Positions 40,304-50,988 of a stretch of DNA of 54,288 bases are shown here, one piece after another (positions within the stretch are counted from its first letter, which is position 1; each line of letters starts with the position of its first letter). A model generated the notes under the pieces. It did no database searches, was not told where the DNA came from, and was given only the letters and a program-made list of their open reading frames with translations. This stretch comes from Lentibacillus kapialis (GTDB taxonomy: Bacteria > Bacillota > Bacilli > Bacillales > Amphibacillaceae). The DNA is taken from the NCBI RefSeq assembly GCF_014646635.1, contig NZ_BMNQ01000015.1:1-54288 (forward strand). The letters are read 5' to 3'. Made by a program: the position numbers and the translations under genes.

Positions 40304-41049
40304 GATAAGTCACCAGCCGGATATCGTTTGCGGAACACCTCGTACAACAATAAACTGCAGGCAACAGAGGCGTTAAGAGAAGGAACATGACCTTTCATTG
40401 GCAGACTGAGCGTCCAGTCGCATTTGTCTCTTACCAGCCGGCTCATCCCTCTGCCTTCATTGCCGATCACCAAAGCAATCGGCAGCGTTCCGTCCAGCTC
40501 ACGATAATCTTCGGAAGCAGCTGCTTCCGTCCCAACGACCCAGACATACCGTTCTTTCAATTCGTCAATCGTATTGGCTGTATTTGTCACCCGGGCAACC
40601 GGCACGTATTCCAACGCTCCTGCCGCCGTTTTGGAAACGGCTCCTGTCAGTCCGACTGAACGCCGTTTCGGAATAATCACGCCATGTGCTCCCGTTGCAT
40701 CTGCGCTGCGCAGTATGGACCCCAAATTGTGCGGATCTTCAAGCTGATCCAAAATGATGAAAAATGGTGCTTCATCCCGTTCTTCTGCACGGTGAAACAA
40801 ATCATCCAGTGATGCATAAGCATAAGCGGCAACGTAGGCGACAACGCCCTGATGATTGCCGGAAGCCATTTGATCAAGCTTATTTTTTGGCACTTTTTGC
40901 ATGATGGTTCCGGCATTTTTGCTTAATTGCTGAAGCTTTCCTGACAAAGCTTTGTTCAAGTGTTCGGAAACAAACACTTTGTTAACGGGCCGACCGGACT
41001 TCAATACTTCCATAACAGCGTTTTTGCCTATGATGATTTCCTGGTCCAT
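40300..41049 (-). CDS. rlmB: 23S rRNA (guanosine-2'-O)-methyltransferase RlmB
   Basis: This SPOUT/TrmD-class methyltransferase is predicted to methylate G2251 of 23S rRNA. The 249-residue product has an N-terminal substrate-binding domain and the SPOUT knot motifs LDQLEDPHNLGSILRSADATGAHGVI, IGNEGRGMS and SLNASVACSLLLYE. It lies 2 bp after mrnC, within the gltX-cysE-cysS-mrnC-rlmB-yacP order of Bacillus. Confidence 0.94.
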   Translation of the reverse strand: MDQEIIIGKNAVMEVLKSGRPVNKVFVSEHLNKALSGKLQQLSKNAGTIMQKVPKNKLDQMASGNHQGVVAYVAAYAYASLDDLFHRAEERDEAPFFIILDQLEDPHNLGSILRSADATGAHGVIIPKRRSVGLTGAVSKTAAGALEYVPVARVTNTANTIDELKERYVWVVGTEAAASEDYRELDGTLPIALVIGNEGRGMSRLVRDKCDWTLSLPMKGHVPSLNASVACSLLLYEVFRKRYPAGDLS

Positions 41050-41051
41050 TA

Positions 41052-41450
41052 TCAGCCTTTCCTCCCTTCGACAAATGTCACAGCCGCATTCAGCAGTTCG
41101 TCTAAACGTTCCGTGTTTTCAAGTAAATAATAATAGCCTATCAACGTCTCAAACGCTGTACTATAACGGTAAGTCTGGACACTTGTGTTTTTGGGGACAG
41201 TTCCTGATTTCGCATTTCTGCCCCGGTTTACAACCTTTTCTTCTTCACCTGTAAGGTATTTTGTCTTCAGCCAATGCATGACAATCGCTGCCTGCGACTT
41301 GGCCGAAACGAATGTGACAGCTTCCTTGTGGAGTTGATTAGGTTTCACTGTGCCGCTTTTCAAAAGATGCGCCCGCACATGCACCTCATAAACCGCATCC
41401 CCCATATAGGCAAGTGCAAGACTCTTCATTTGCCTGGCATCAAGATTCAT
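41052..41450 (-). CDS. mrnC: Mini-ribonuclease III
   Basis: This RNase III-like enzyme lacks a double-stranded-RNA-binding domain. In B. subtilis it matures 23S rRNA. The 132-residue product has the catalytic [15 protein letters not shown] motif and a second acidic motif near [11 protein letters not shown]. Its start overlaps the end of cysS by 11 bp. Confidence 0.94.
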   Translation of the reverse strand: MNLDARQMKSLALAYMGDAVYEVHVRAHLLKSGTVKPNQLHKEAVTFVSAKSQAAIVMHWLKTKYLTGEEEKVVNRGRNAKSGTVPKNTSVQTYRYSTAFETLIGYYYLLENTERLDELLNAAVTFVEGRKG

Positions 41451-42852
41451 GGTCTGCCCTTTTCCACCTGGTACCTTGAGGTGTATCTTCCAGGATTATA
41501 TTTTTTTGTTTCAAGGTATCCCGAATATCATCTGCCCGTCTGTAATCACGGTTTTTTCTGGCTTCGACGCGCTCCTCCAGCAATGCTTCAACATCGTCAT
41601 CCAGCAGTGTTTGTTCAATATCTATCTGGATTCCCAATACGCCAAGCACATTCTTTATGCTCTCCTGGAAAGCTCTGATGACATTTGAGGTTGTCTGCTT
41701 TTGTTCAAGATACACATTTGCTTCTTTTGTCAGTTCGAATAACACGGAAATGGCGTTCGCTGTATTAAAGTCATCATCCATTGCCGTTTCAAACTGAGTG
41801 TTCAAATGACTGATTTTTTCCAGCCACATATCACTTTTGCCCGACAGGTCCATACTTGACCGGCTGCGATGTTCCAGATTTGTATAAGCATTTTTAACCC
41901 GGTCCAGACTATTTTTTGCCCCTTTAAGCAGTTCTTCTGTAAAATTAATCGGATTTCGATAATGAACACTGAGCATGAAAAAGCGAATAACCTGCGGGTC
42001 GTGCTGTGCAATAATATCTTTGGTTAAAACAAAGTTGCCAAGTGATTTGGACATTTTTTCGTTATCAATATTAATATATCCGTTATGCATCCAATAATTA
42101 GCAAACGTCTTTTCAGTCATTGCTTCCGACTGGGCGATTTCATTTTCATGATGCGGAAATGTCAGATCCTGTCCGCCGGCATGAATATCAATCGTTTCCC
42201 CGAGATATTTTTTAGCCATAGCGGAACATTCAATATGCCAGCCTGGACGCCCTTGACTCCACGGTGAATCCCATGCAATCTCGTCATCCTTCGCCCTTTT
42301 CCACAAAGCAAAATCGAGCGGGTCTTCTTTTTTGTCGCCAACTTGAATACGCGCACCACTCCTCAATTCATCAATGGACTGGTGTGATAGTTTCCCATAG
42401 TCCTCAAATGAACGGGGCTTGAAATAAACATCCCCATCCACTTCATAAGCATAACCTTTACTGATCAGATTTGAAATAAAGTGGATGATGTCATCCATCG
42501 TCTCTGTCACACGCGGGTTATAGGTGGCTTTCTTTACACCGAGTGACCCCACATCAGCCAGATAAGCATCGATAAACCTGTTCGCTACATCCGGCACGGG
42601 TTCATTCAATTCGTTGGCAGCATTGATAATCTTGTCGTCGACATCCGTGAAATTTAAGACATAATCCACGTCGTACCCTTTATATTCAAGATAGCGTCTT
42701 ACAGTATCAAACACAATAGCAGGCCGGGCATTGCCGATATGGATGTAGTTATAGACGGTCGGTCCGCAGACGTACATGCGTACCTTTTCTGCATCCATCG
42801 GTTTAAAAGGTTCCTTATCATGTGTCAGTGAATTATAAATCATTATTGCCAT
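41440..42852 (-). CDS. cysS: Cysteinyl-tRNA synthetase
   Basis: This class I synthetase charges tRNA-Cys. The 470-residue product has the zinc and HIGH region [41 protein letters not shown] and KMSKSLGN. The start [14 protein letters not shown] aligns with the Bacillus N-terminus and overlaps cysE by 20 bp, so the two are co-translated. Expression should depend on uncharged tRNA-Cys through the T-box upstream of cysE. Confidence 0.97.
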   Translation of the reverse strand: MAIMIYNSLTHDKEPFKPMDAEKVRMYVCGPTVYNYIHIGNARPAIVFDTVRRYLEYKGYDVDYVLNFTDVDDKIINAANELNEPVPDVANRFIDAYLADVGSLGVKKATYNPRVTETMDDIIHFISNLISKGYAYEVDGDVYFKPRSFEDYGKLSHQSIDELRSGARIQVGDKKEDPLDFALWKRAKDDEIAWDSPWSQGRPGWHIECSAMAKKYLGETIDIHAGGQDLTFPHHENEIAQSEAMTEKTFANYWMHNGYINIDNEKMSKSLGNFVLTKDIIAQHDPQVIRFFMLSVHYRNPINFTEELLKGAKNSLDRVKNAYTNLEHRSRSSMDLSGKSDMWLEKISHLNTQFETAMDDDFNTANAISVLFELTKEANVYLEQKQTTSNVIRAFQESIKNVLGVLGIQIDIEQTLLDDDVEALLEERVEARKNRDYRRADDIRDTLKQKNIILEDTPQGTRWKRADHES

Positions 42853-43501
42853 TCTGTTTCACTTCCTTTAACTTTGCTATTTCTTCTTTCAACGCGTCAA
42901 TTTCCTCCTGTAGATGTGCACATCGGTCAGCGACGGGATCTGGGAGTTTATGATGATCAAGGTTTTTGCGTATCTTTTCCCCATTTTTCACAACAATCTG
43001 GCCCGGGACACCCACAACCGTTGAATGATCGGGTACGTCTTTTAAAACAACCGACCCGGCACCAACTTTTGAACTGTTGCCGATTGTAATATTGCCGAGA
43101 ACCCTGGCACCGTTTGTCACCATCGCATTATCTTTGATCGTGGGGTGGCGTTTTCCTTTTTCTTTACCCGTCCCACCAAGAGTCACACCCTGGAACAAGG
43201 TGACATTATCGCCGATTTCACATGTCTCGCCAATAACGACACCCATACCGTGATCGATAAAAAATTTCCGCCCTATGGTAGCCCCAGGATGAATTTCAAT
43301 GCCAGTAAAAAAGCGGCTTATTTGTGAAATGGATCGTGCTATAAAAAGCAAGTTGCGCTTAAAGAAAAAGTGAGCGATGCGATGCGCCCAGATAGCATGC
43401 AACCCGGAATAAGTCAAAAACACTTCAATATATGAACGCGCCGCAGGATCCTGGTCAAATACAACATCCATATCCTCTTTCATTCGCTTTAATATGCCCA
43501 T
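42833..43501 (-). CDS. cysE: Serine O-acetyltransferase
   Basis: CysE makes O-acetylserine, the first step of cysteine synthesis. The 222-residue product has the N-terminal helical domain and a left-handed beta-helix of hexapeptide repeats ([40 protein letters not shown]). The C-terminal tail is a charged coiled coil. It is the first gene after the cysteine T-box, so biosynthesis and tRNA charging are controlled together. Confidence 0.96.
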   Translation of the reverse strand: MGILKRMKEDMDVVFDQDPAARSYIEVFLTYSGLHAIWAHRIAHFFFKRNLLFIARSISQISRFFTGIEIHPGATIGRKFFIDHGMGVVIGETCEIGDNVTLFQGVTLGGTGKEKGKRHPTIKDNAMVTNGARVLGNITIGNSSKVGAGSVVLKDVPDHSTVVGVPGQIVVKNGEKIRKNLDHHKLPDPVADRCAHLQEEIDALKEEIAKLKEVKQNGNNDL

Positions 43502-43593
43502 CGTTTTGGCTTCTCCCCCTCATTGTAAATTCTTCTAAATTAGTTACTCCCCCGTTTGACAGGACGTGCTAAACTTTACTTTTATTTCTGGCG

Positions 43594-43683
43594 TTAGAAA
43601 AACTCGGCATTCGCATCGTCTTTATAGCGGTTGCAGTCGTTTTTCTTATAAAGTCATCCATAATTTATACTTTCTGACGTTAT
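43594..43683. repeat. Dispersed repeat, copy B (decayed hairpin)
   Basis: This is the second copy of the repeat at 21659-21747. The outer parts are nearly identical (TTAGAAAAACTCGGCATTCGC at one end, GTCATCCATaATTTATAcTTTCTGACGTTAT at the other). The inner arm is changed, so the hairpin no longer pairs well. It lies between the T-box terminator and cysE and starts right after the terminator U-tract, as copy A does with tuf. Confidence 0.7.
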
Positions 43684-43935
43684 TATAAAAATAAGCACCT
43701 CTGTGTAATGACTACACAGAGGCGCTTATCTGCGCGGTTCCACTCTGTTTGGAGAAAGTCCGATTTCTCCCGGCTCCTGCTCTGTTAACGGTTGAGGACC
43801 GCCGTTATATACTGGTCTTCCATAACGGGCTCCAAGGTGCATTTCAAAAACGGTGCCCAGAATCACTTTCAGCCGGTGATGATTCTCTCTGGATAAGCAA
43901 GTACGTTTTTTACTTCTCCTTGTCGACGCTCTCTA
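43684..43935 (-). ncRNA. Cysteine-specific T-box riboswitch
   Basis: The minus strand carries the T-box sequence AGAGTGGAACCGCG (43733-43746), whose TGGA can pair with the tRNA-Cys 3' end UCCA. Stem I includes an AGAGAG and GGCTGAAAGTGA apical region. The specifier triplet is TGC (43839-43841) in the context GAAATGCACC. The terminator is a 15-bp stem with a G-T wobble, 43693-43727, followed by a T-rich tail. Uncharged tRNA-Cys should stabilise the antiterminator and turn on cysE-cysS. Confidence 0.92.
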
Positions 43936-43961
43936 TTAGATAAGCTTAAAAGTACGGTCAA
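43933..43961 (-). promoter_or_regulatory. Promoter for the T-box transcript
   Basis: TTGACC (43956-43961) and TAATAG (43933-43938) are 17 bp apart. The -10 is poor, but its position just upstream of T-box stem I is right. Confidence 0.5.
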
Positions 43962-43985
43962 TTTCACTATCGACCATATACGATC

Positions 43986-44021
43986 TGAATGTAATTGTGT
44001 TATCACTATATTACATTCAGC
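43986..44021 (-). terminator. Inverted repeat after gltX
   Basis: CTGAATGTAAT and ATTACATTCAG form an 11-bp perfect stem with a 14-nt loop, 15 bp beyond the gltX stop. There is no U-tract. It is probably the gltX 3'-end structure. Confidence 0.5.
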
Positions 44022-44036
44022 CACAAATGTGAACTA

Positions 44037-45506
44037 TTAAGCTCCAAGCCGCTTCAACAAATGATTCAGACGGCTCACCACAGTATCTCTTCCCAACAAT
44101 TCAATGGCTGTCTGCAGTTCGGGACCGTGTGTCTGACCGGTCGTTGCCGCACGGATTGGCATAAACAGCTTTTTGCCGCGATGGCCGGTTTCTTTTTGGG
44201 TTGCCTTGATCTGTTGTTTAATGGCATCTTTCTCAAAATGCTCGAGTTGAATTAATTTATCTGTAAAGACCTGGAGTACTTCAGGAACCTGTTCTTGCTG
44301 CAGCACATTCATGGCTTCTTCATCGTAGTCGACGGTATCATTGAAAAACAACCCCGTCAGCTTGACGATCTCGTAACCATATCGCAGCTGCTCCTGATAC
44401 AGTGCAATGACTTTTTCAGCCCATTCTCTTGTGGCTGTACCCATATCTTCCGGTAATTTTCCTGCGGCGACCAGATGTGGCATCGCCAGCTCAATGATGC
44501 GTTGGGGGTCTGCAGCCTTAATATATTCGTTGTCCATCCACTTCAGTTTATGCCGGTCAAAGATAGCAGCCGAGGTCGACAATCGTTCCGGATCAAAAAT
44601 CTCAATCAGTTCGTCCCGCGTAAAGATTTCTTCTTCACCCACCGGTGACCAGCCAAGCAATGTGATAAAGTTAAACAAAGCTTCAGGCAAGTAGCCCAGA
44701 TTGTGATATTGTTCAATAAATTGGAGTATATGCTCATCACGCTTACTCAGCTTTTTGCGTTCTTCATTTAAAATTAATGTCATGTGGCCAAACCTCGGCG
44801 GCTCCCAACCAAATGCTTCATAGACCATCATCTGTTTTGGTGTATTCGAGATATGCTCCTCGCCGCGCAAGACATCTGTGATATCCATTAAATGGTCATC
44901 AATTGCCACAGCAAAGTTATATGTCGGTGCCCCATTTTTCTTGACGATAACCCAATCACCAAAATCACTGGATTCAAATGTGATATTGCCCCGTACAATA
45001 TCCTTGAACGTATACGATTTATTATCCGGAACGCGCATGCGGATACTTGGCTTACGTCCTTCCTGTTCAAACGCTTCAATTTGGTCTGCTGTCAGGTGAC
45101 GGTGAGCGCCGGAGTACTTTGGAACTTGCCCTTTGGCTCGTTGCTCTTCTCGTTCCTGTTCCAACTCTTCCTCAGTCATGTAGCATTTATAGGCTAAACC
45201 TTTCTCAATCAGCTCGTCAATATACCGCTGATATATCTCCAAACGCTCCATCTGACGGTACGGGCCGTAATCACCACCGACATCAGCACCTTCATCCCAT
45301 TCAATGCCAAGCCATTTTAAGTACATCATCTGGCTTTCTTCGCCACCGGCAACGTTACGTTTGGCATCGGTATCTTCAATCCTGATAATAAATTTCCCGC
45401 CAAAATGTTTCGCATATAAATAATTAAATAAAGCTGTACGTGCATTTCCAATATGCAAATGACCGGTTGGACTAGGCGCATAACGTACACGAACCTGATG
45501 TGTCAT
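44037..45506 (-). CDS. gltX: Glutamyl-tRNA synthetase
   Basis: This class I synthetase in Bacilli is usually non-discriminating, also making Glu-tRNA-Gln for GatCAB. The 489-residue product has [22 protein letters not shown] (HIGH), [11 protein letters not shown], and the KMSKS equivalent KKLSKRDEH. The start has GAAAGGGG upstream. ispD and ispF, which precede gltX in B. subtilis, are absent. I could not identify a clear promoter. Confidence 0.97.
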   Translation of the reverse strand: MTHQVRVRYAPSPTGHLHIGNARTALFNYLYAKHFGGKFIIRIEDTDAKRNVAGGEESQMMYLKWLGIEWDEGADVGGDYGPYRQMERLEIYQRYIDELIEKGLAYKCYMTEEELEQEREEQRAKGQVPKYSGAHRHLTADQIEAFEQEGRKPSIRMRVPDNKSYTFKDIVRGNITFESSDFGDWVIVKKNGAPTYNFAVAIDDHLMDITDVLRGEEHISNTPKQMMVYEAFGWEPPRFGHMTLILNEERKKLSKRDEHILQFIEQYHNLGYLPEALFNFITLLGWSPVGEEEIFTRDELIEIFDPERLSTSAAIFDRHKLKWMDNEYIKAADPQRIIELAMPHLVAAGKLPEDMGTATREWAEKVIALYQEQLRYGYEIVKLTGLFFNDTVDYDEEAMNVLQQEQVPEVLQVFTDKLIQLEHFEKDAIKQQIKATQKETGHRGKKLFMPIRAATTGQTHGPELQTAIELLGRDTVVSRLNHLLKRLGA

Positions 45507-45557
45507 AGTGCTGCCCCTTTCTTTTTTATAAATAAAGACAAATATGCTATACGAATA

Positions 45558-45587
45558 AAAAGTGATAACATTATTGTTATCACTTTT
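45558..45587. terminator. Bidirectional terminator between yacL and gltX
   Basis: AAAAGTGATAACA and TGTTATCACTTTT form a perfect 13-bp stem with a 4-nt loop and A/T ends on both sides. It lies 26 bp after the yacL stop and separates yacL from gltX. Confidence 0.75.
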
Positions 45588-45613
45588 ATTTTCCTTCCTA
45601 AGTTATATCGTTT

Positions 45614-46714
45614 TTACAAGGCTTTTTCAAGTAATTTTGGTTTGGCAAAGATCATTCTTCCCGCTGATGTCTGCAGGACGCTTGTAATCAGAACCTCAAT
45701 CTTCTTCCCGATATAATCATGGCCTTCTTCCACCACAATCATTGTACCATCATCCAGATAAGCGACGCCTTGATTGTGCTCCTTGCCGTCTTTAATGACA
45801 TGAACCATTAATTCCTCACCCGGTAGTACAACTGGTTTGACAGCATTTGCCAGATCATTAATATTCAATACAGGTACACTCTGAAGGTCACACACCTTAT
45901 TCAGGTTGAAGTCATTGGTTACAACAATACCGTCAATAACTTTCGCCAGCTTAATCAGCTTGCTGTCCACTTCAGGAATATCTTCAAAGTCACCCTCGTA
46001 GATCTCGACTTCCACCGGCAATTCTTTTTGAATACGGTTGAGCACATCAAGCCCGCGTCGCCCGCGATTACGTTTAAGAACGTCAGACGAATCAGCGATG
46101 TGCTGTAGCTCGCCAAGTACAAATTGAGGGATGACAATTGTCCCTTCCAAAAAGTTTGTCTGACAAATATCAGCAATCCGACCGTCAATGATCACACTAG
46201 TATCCAGAATTTTAGACTTCGGCCGGTTTTTCTGATAAAATTCTCCTTCAGGGATGCGTTTTTTATCCCGTTCTTTCCGATTGAAATTAAGCAGACTCAT
46301 TAATTCATCCCGTCGCCTGAAACCAACCTGAAAACCGAAATAACCAAGTAAAATCGTAATAAAAAGTGGCAAAACCTGAGAAACAAGGTAAATATTGATG
46401 TCAGTCAGCGGAATGTTCACTAAATAAGCAACCACTAATCCGCCAATCAGACCAAAACTCCCAAACAGTAAATCACTTACCGGGATCTTAATCAGTGCCT
46501 CTTCAATCCATCTTAAGAATCCGACAATGTACCCCGCAGCGAAATAAGATATAGCAAATAATATAATTGCACCTGCGATCATGCCTAAATAAGGGGATGC
46601 AACCCAAGCCGCGTCAGTAAAATCCAGCAATCTGACAATCTCCGGCATATACAAAAACCCAATGGTACCTCCACTGATAATAAAAAATAAATGGACAATT
46701 ATTTTCAGCACCAT
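45614..46714 (-). CDS. yacL: PIN/TRAM domain membrane protein YacL
   Basis: This 366-residue protein has four predicted membrane helices (about residues 5-25, 42-65, 82-100 and 110-130), a cytoplasmic PIN nuclease-like domain with Asp171 and Asp177 in LDTSVIIDGRIADIC, and a C-terminal TRAM domain. The family is conserved in Firmicutes, and its function is not settled. Two tandem promoters precede it. In B. subtilis disA lies between radA and this gene. Here that gene is missing. Confidence 0.9.
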   Translation of the reverse strand: MVLKIIVHLFFIISGGTIGFLYMPEIVRLLDFTDAAWVASPYLGMIAGAIILFAISYFAAGYIVGFLRWIEEALIKIPVSDLLFGSFGLIGGLVVAYLVNIPLTDINIYLVSQVLPLFITILLGYFGFQVGFRRRDELMSLLNFNRKERDKKRIPEGEFYQKNRPKSKILDTSVIIDGRIADICQTNFLEGTIVIPQFVLGELQHIADSSDVLKRNRGRRGLDVLNRIQKELPVEVEIYEGDFEDIPEVDSKLIKLAKVIDGIVVTNDFNLNKVCDLQSVPVLNINDLANAVKPVVLPGEELMVHVIKDGKEHNQGVAYLDDGTMIVVEEGHDYIGKKIEVLITSVLQTSAGRMIFAKPKLLEKAL

Positions 46715-46794
46715 TACTCACCTCCTACCGTTTATTATTACCCATTTTTTATAGAATAACCATGCTTGATGAAATTTAATGTAGCATCATTTAA

Positions 46795-46867
46795 ATCCTA
46801 TCACACCTATAAAAGTGAGTCAATTTAGAAAACAATATATCTTATCACATTTCATATAACCTGTCAA
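46795..46867 (-). promoter_or_regulatory. Two tandem promoters for yacL
   Basis: The distal one is TTGACA (46862-46867) with TAAGAT (46839-46844), spacing 17. The proximal one is TTGACT (46818-46823) with TAGGAT (46795-46800), spacing 17. Both have GTGATA just at the -10, so they look like diverged copies of one sequence. Confidence 0.65.
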
Positions 46868-46906
46868 TAAATCGTAGTTTTTGTAAAAATATGGAAAATA
46901 AACTGA

Positions 46907-48280
46907 TCAGGATGTCAGACCCTCATCCAGTGCTTCCCGGACTGTGTTAACACCCACGACCTGGATCGACTCAGGAGGGACCCATCCTTCCAGATTTTTC
47001 ATAGGGCAGATCACTCGCTTAAAGCCGAGCTTTGCCGCTTCCTGCACACGCTGCTCGATTCGGGCTACACGCCTAATTTCACCGGTCAATCCGACCTCAC
47101 CAATCACAATATCTTCAGGCTTTGTCGGCTGATTTCGGAAACTTGATGCGATGCTGACAGCTACAGCCAAGTCTATAGCCGGCTCATCCAGCTTTACCCC
47201 GCCGGCCACTTTAATGTAGGCATCCTGATTCTGAAGCATGAGTCCGACACGCTTTTCCAACACAGCCATCAAAAGCGGCACACGATTTGTATCAATACCA
47301 GTTGCCATACGCCGCGGATTCCCGAAACTGGTCGGCGAAATCAATGCTTGGATCTCTACAAGCACTGGCCGTGTGCCTTCCATTGAAGCGACCACAGTTG
47401 AGCCGGCTGCTCCCTGCGACCTTTCCTCGAGAAAGATCTCAGATGGGTTCATGACTTCTCTTAACCCCTCTTCTTTCATTTCAAAAATACCCATTTCGTG
47501 TGTGCTTCCGAAACGATTTTTAACGCTGCGCAAAATACGGTAGGTATGATGGCGCTCCCCTTCAAAATAAAGAACAGCATCTACCATATGTTCCAGCATC
47601 CGCGGCCCGGCAATTGCTCCTTCTTTCGTCACATGTCCGACAATAAAGATAGGAATGCCGTTTGATTTGGCAACACGCATTAATTCACTGGTACTTTCAC
47701 GCACTTGGGAAACACTTCCGGGAGCGCTTGTCACTTCCTCGCGATAGATTGTCTGGATTGAATCTATCACGACAAACGCTGGCCTTATTTGTTCAATCTG
47801 GTTTATGATATCAAGCAAGTTTGTCTCTGCCATCACATATAACAATTCTGAACTGACATCAAGCCTGTCTGCCCGCAGTTTTGTCTGCCGCGTTGATTCC
47901 TCTCCGGAGATGTAAAGAACCGGCAATTGCTTCTCAGCAAGTTGAGACGATATCTGCAGCAGCAAAGTGGACTTACCGATCCCTGGATCACCACCTATCA
48001 AAGCGAGCGACCCAGGTACAATGCCTCCGCCGAGAACACGGTTGAATTCTTTCATTCCAGTTGTTATCCGGGGCTCTTTTTTAGTTTCAATCGATGTAAT
48101 GCTTTCGGGCTGGCCGGCAGCTTTTCCATCCCTGCTCATTGTATGCCCGGCGCCCCCGGATAATGCTTCTATTTCCTCGACGAGTGTATTCCAATGATTG
48201 CAGCCCGGGCACTTTCCCATCCATTTAGCAGATTCATAGCCACAATCCTGACAAACATACTTCGTTTTTCGTTTAGCCAA
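46907..48280 (-). CDS. radA: DNA repair protein RadA (Sms)
   Basis: RadA is a RecA-like, DnaB-type helicase that helps branch migration in recombination. The 457-residue product has the N-terminal zinc finger (Cys10, Cys13, Cys24, Cys27), Walker [11 protein letters not shown] at about residues 96-105, the RadA motif [11 protein letters not shown] and a C-terminal Lon-protease-like domain. The start is TTG. It is separated from clpC by a terminator, unlike the continuous Bacillus operon. No clear promoter was found in 48281-48475. Confidence 0.96.
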   Translation of the reverse strand: MAKRKTKYVCQDCGYESAKWMGKCPGCNHWNTLVEEIEALSGGAGHTMSRDGKAAGQPESITSIETKKEPRITTGMKEFNRVLGGGIVPGSLALIGGDPGIGKSTLLLQISSQLAEKQLPVLYISGEESTRQTKLRADRLDVSSELLYVMAETNLLDIINQIEQIRPAFVVIDSIQTIYREEVTSAPGSVSQVRESTSELMRVAKSNGIPIFIVGHVTKEGAIAGPRMLEHMVDAVLYFEGERHHTYRILRSVKNRFGSTHEMGIFEMKEEGLREVMNPSEIFLEERSQGAAGSTVVASMEGTRPVLVEIQALISPTSFGNPRRMATGIDTNRVPLLMAVLEKRVGLMLQNQDAYIKVAGGVKLDEPAIDLAVAVSIASSFRNQPTKPEDIVIGEVGLTGEIRRVARIEQRVQEAAKLGFKRVICPMKNLEGWVPPESIQVVGVNTVREALDEGLTS

Positions 48281-48476
48281 AATGAATCTTTCCCTTCACT
48301 ATAGTCTCCATTATATACGATTAACATCACACAAAAGTTACAGCCCTCTATCATTTCCATAAATTTCGTTCCATATTTATTCCACATACTAGAAAGCACG
48401 TGTTCAACATGAAATGGCAATGATTATCAGGCTCTTCCATCATTATAACATCTCTCATTGCATACCGTTGCAACAC

Positions 48477-48510
48477 AAAAAGCTGAAAGGTTATTTCCTT
48501 CCAGCTTTTT
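48477..48510 (-). terminator. Intrinsic terminator after clpC
   Basis: AAAAAGCTG with GAAGG pairs with CCTTTCAGCTTTTT (one G-T pair, 6-nt loop), 30 bp beyond the clpC stop. It ends the ctsR operon. Confidence 0.8.
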
Positions 48511-48539
48511 GGTCAGATTTTCTCGCTATTATTGATATA

Positions 48540-50972
48540 CTAAGGCAAAATAATGAACTCTCCTTTATTGTTTAAGCCGATTTTCACTTTTTCGCCTTTT
48601 TCAAGGTTTTCCTTAAGCAATTCTTCGGAAAGCAAATCCTCGATATTTTTTTGAATAGATCTGCGTAATGGTCGCGCACCATATTCTGGATCAAAGCCTT
48701 CATTGGCAATTTTCTCAATAGCTTTATCTGTCAGAGTAAACTCAACATCCTCCTGTTTCAAACGATCCTGAAGCTGTTTGATCATCAGATTAACGATATA
48801 TTTCATATGTTTACGTTCTAATGAATGGAATACGATCGTTTCGTCAATCCGGTTCAGGAATTCAGGACGGAATGCTTTTTTCAATTCGTCGGTGACCTTT
48901 GTTTTCATGTTTTGATAGTCTTGCTGCTGGTCATCATCAAGTGTGAACCCAACGTATTTATTCCGTTTCAGCTCATTGGCGCCGACGTTTGATGTCATGA
49001 TCAGAACGGTATTGCGGAAATCAACAAGACGCCCCTTGGCATCGGTCAGACGGCCATCTTCAAGTACCTGCAATAAGATATTAAATACTTCAGGGTGTGC
49101 TTTTTCCACTTCATCCAGCAAAACCACCGAATATGGCTTTGTCCGGACTTTCTCAGTCAATTGTCCACCCTCATCATAACCGACATAGCCCGGAGGAGAA
49201 CCCACTAGACGGGAAGTGGCATGTTTTTCCATGTACTCCGACATATCAATCCGAATCATAGCTTCTTCGTCAGCAAACATAGCCTCAGCCAGTGCTCTGG
49301 CGAGTTCTGTCTTTCCGACACCGGTAGGACCAAGGAAAATGAACGACCCGATTGGACGCTTAGGATCCTTCAACCCGGCACGTGCCCGTCGGATGGCTTT
49401 GGACACTGCTTCAACCGCTTCTTCCTGACCAATCACTCGGTTATGCAGCGTATCTTCCAAATTTAAGAGCCGTTCACTTTCGTCTTTTGTCAGCCTGGCA
49501 ACCGGAACCCCTGTCCAAGTGGAAACAACTTTGGCAATGTCTTCTACCACTACTTCAGAATCTTTCTGACCCTGCTTTTCTTTCCATTCATTTTTCGTTT
49601 CTTCCAATTCCTCACGTAGACGCTGCTCGGAATCTCGTAATGAAGCAGCTTTTTCGAACTCTTGACTTTGAACGGCCGAATCCTTTTCTTTCCTGACATC
49701 CTCAAGTTTCTTCTCAAGTTCCTTTAAGTTTGGCGGAACCGTGTAAGAGCTTAAGCGAACTCGTGAACCGGCTTCATCAATCAGGTCAATGGCCTTATCG
49801 GGAAGGAAACGGTCTGTAATATACCGGTCAGATAAGTTGACGGCCGCTTCAATTGATTCATCCGGGATAGTTACACGATGATGAGCTTCATATCGATCAC
49901 GCAATCCCTTTAAAATCTGAACTGTTTCATCCAGAGTCGGTTCATCGACTTGAATCGGCTGAAACCTGCGTTCAAGTGCAGCGTCTTTTTCGATATACTT
50001 GCGGTATTCATCAAGCGTGGTGGCCCCGATACATTGCAATTCCCCCCTGGATAACGCCGGTTTAAGTATATTGGATGCATCGATCGCCCCTTCTGCACCA
50101 CCTGCACCAATTAATGTGTGCAATTCATCAATAAACAGAATAATATTATTCGCCTGGCGAATTTCTTCCATCACTTTCTTAAGACGGTCTTCAAATTCAC
50201 CGCGGTATTTGGTCCCGGCAACAACCGTTCCCATATCAAGCGTCATGACACGCTTATCACGAAGTATTTCCGGAATTTCGTTGTTGACGATTTGCTGGGC
50301 GAGGCCTTCAGCAACAGCTGTTTTACCGACTCCGGGTTCACCAATCAGAACCGGATTATTTTTTGTACGCCGGCTTAGCACCTGAATGACTCGCTCAATT
50401 TCCTGGCTGCGGCCGATAACCGGGTCAACGTTTCCTTCTTTGGCACTGTCGGTCAAATCGCGTGCCAGCGAATCAAGTGTTGGTGTGTTAGCACTCGATG
50501 CCTGTGAACTTCTACTATGTCGGCCTGCCTGTGATTCATTGCTACCGAGAAGCTGCAGAACCTGCTGGCGTGCTTTATTAAGACTGACACCAAGGTTATT
50601 AAGAACTCGGGCTGCCACACCCTCTCCTTCACGAATCAGGCCAAGCAGGATATGTTCTGTTCCGACATACGAATGCCCAAGCTTACGTGCTTCATCCTGC
50701 GACAATTCCACGACTTTTTTAGCACGCGGTGTATAATGAATGGTTTGCATCGGCTGTTTGCCAGTGCCAATCAGTTTTTCCACTTCCTGCTGAATCTTGG
50801 TTACTTCCAGCCCCAGCGCTTCAAGCGCTTTGGCTGCAATGCCGTTTCCCTCACGGACAAGTCCAAGCAGAATATGCTCCGTTCCAATATTATTATGCCC
50901 GAGCCTCACCGCCTCTTCCTGAGATAAGGCCAATACTTTTTGTGCGCGCTCTGTAAAGCGTCCAAACATCAT
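48540..50972 (-). CDS. clpC: ATP-dependent Clp protease ATP-binding subunit ClpC
   Basis: ClpC is the AAA+ unfoldase that feeds ClpP and degrades proteins marked by McsB or MecA. The 810-residue product has two Clp-N repeats ([36 protein letters not shown]), Walker A1 GEPGVGKT, a UVR-containing middle domain ([21 protein letters not shown]), Walker A2 GPTGVGKT and a C-terminal domain. It is the last gene of the CtsR-controlled operon. Confidence 0.98.
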   Translation of the reverse strand: MMFGRFTERAQKVLALSQEEAVRLGHNNIGTEHILLGLVREGNGIAAKALEALGLEVTKIQQEVEKLIGTGKQPMQTIHYTPRAKKVVELSQDEARKLGHSYVGTEHILLGLIREGEGVAARVLNNLGVSLNKARQQVLQLLGSNESQAGRHSRSSQASSANTPTLDSLARDLTDSAKEGNVDPVIGRSQEIERVIQVLSRRTKNNPVLIGEPGVGKTAVAEGLAQQIVNNEIPEILRDKRVMTLDMGTVVAGTKYRGEFEDRLKKVMEEIRQANNIILFIDELHTLIGAGGAEGAIDASNILKPALSRGELQCIGATTLDEYRKYIEKDAALERRFQPIQVDEPTLDETVQILKGLRDRYEAHHRVTIPDESIEAAVNLSDRYITDRFLPDKAIDLIDEAGSRVRLSSYTVPPNLKELEKKLEDVRKEKDSAVQSQEFEKAASLRDSEQRLREELEETKNEWKEKQGQKDSEVVVEDIAKVVSTWTGVPVARLTKDESERLLNLEDTLHNRVIGQEEAVEAVSKAIRRARAGLKDPKRPIGSFIFLGPTGVGKTELARALAEAMFADEEAMIRIDMSEYMEKHATSRLVGSPPGYVGYDEGGQLTEKVRTKPYSVVLLDEVEKAHPEVFNILLQVLEDGRLTDAKGRLVDFRNTVLIMTSNVGANELKRNKYVGFTLDDDQQQDYQNMKTKVTDELKKAFRPEFLNRIDETIVFHSLERKHMKYIVNLMIKQLQDRLKQEDVEFTLTDKAIEKIANEGFDPEYGARPLRRSIQKNIEDLLSEELLKENLEKGEKVKIGLNNKGEFIILP

Positions 50973-50988
50973 ATACTTTTCCTCCTAC

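Noticed and set aside
43569-43661. A 30-codon minus-strand frame inside and beyond repeat copy B
   Set aside because: Copy A shifts frame and stops at a different place, and no Shine-Dalgarno is present, so the conserved signal is not protein-coding.
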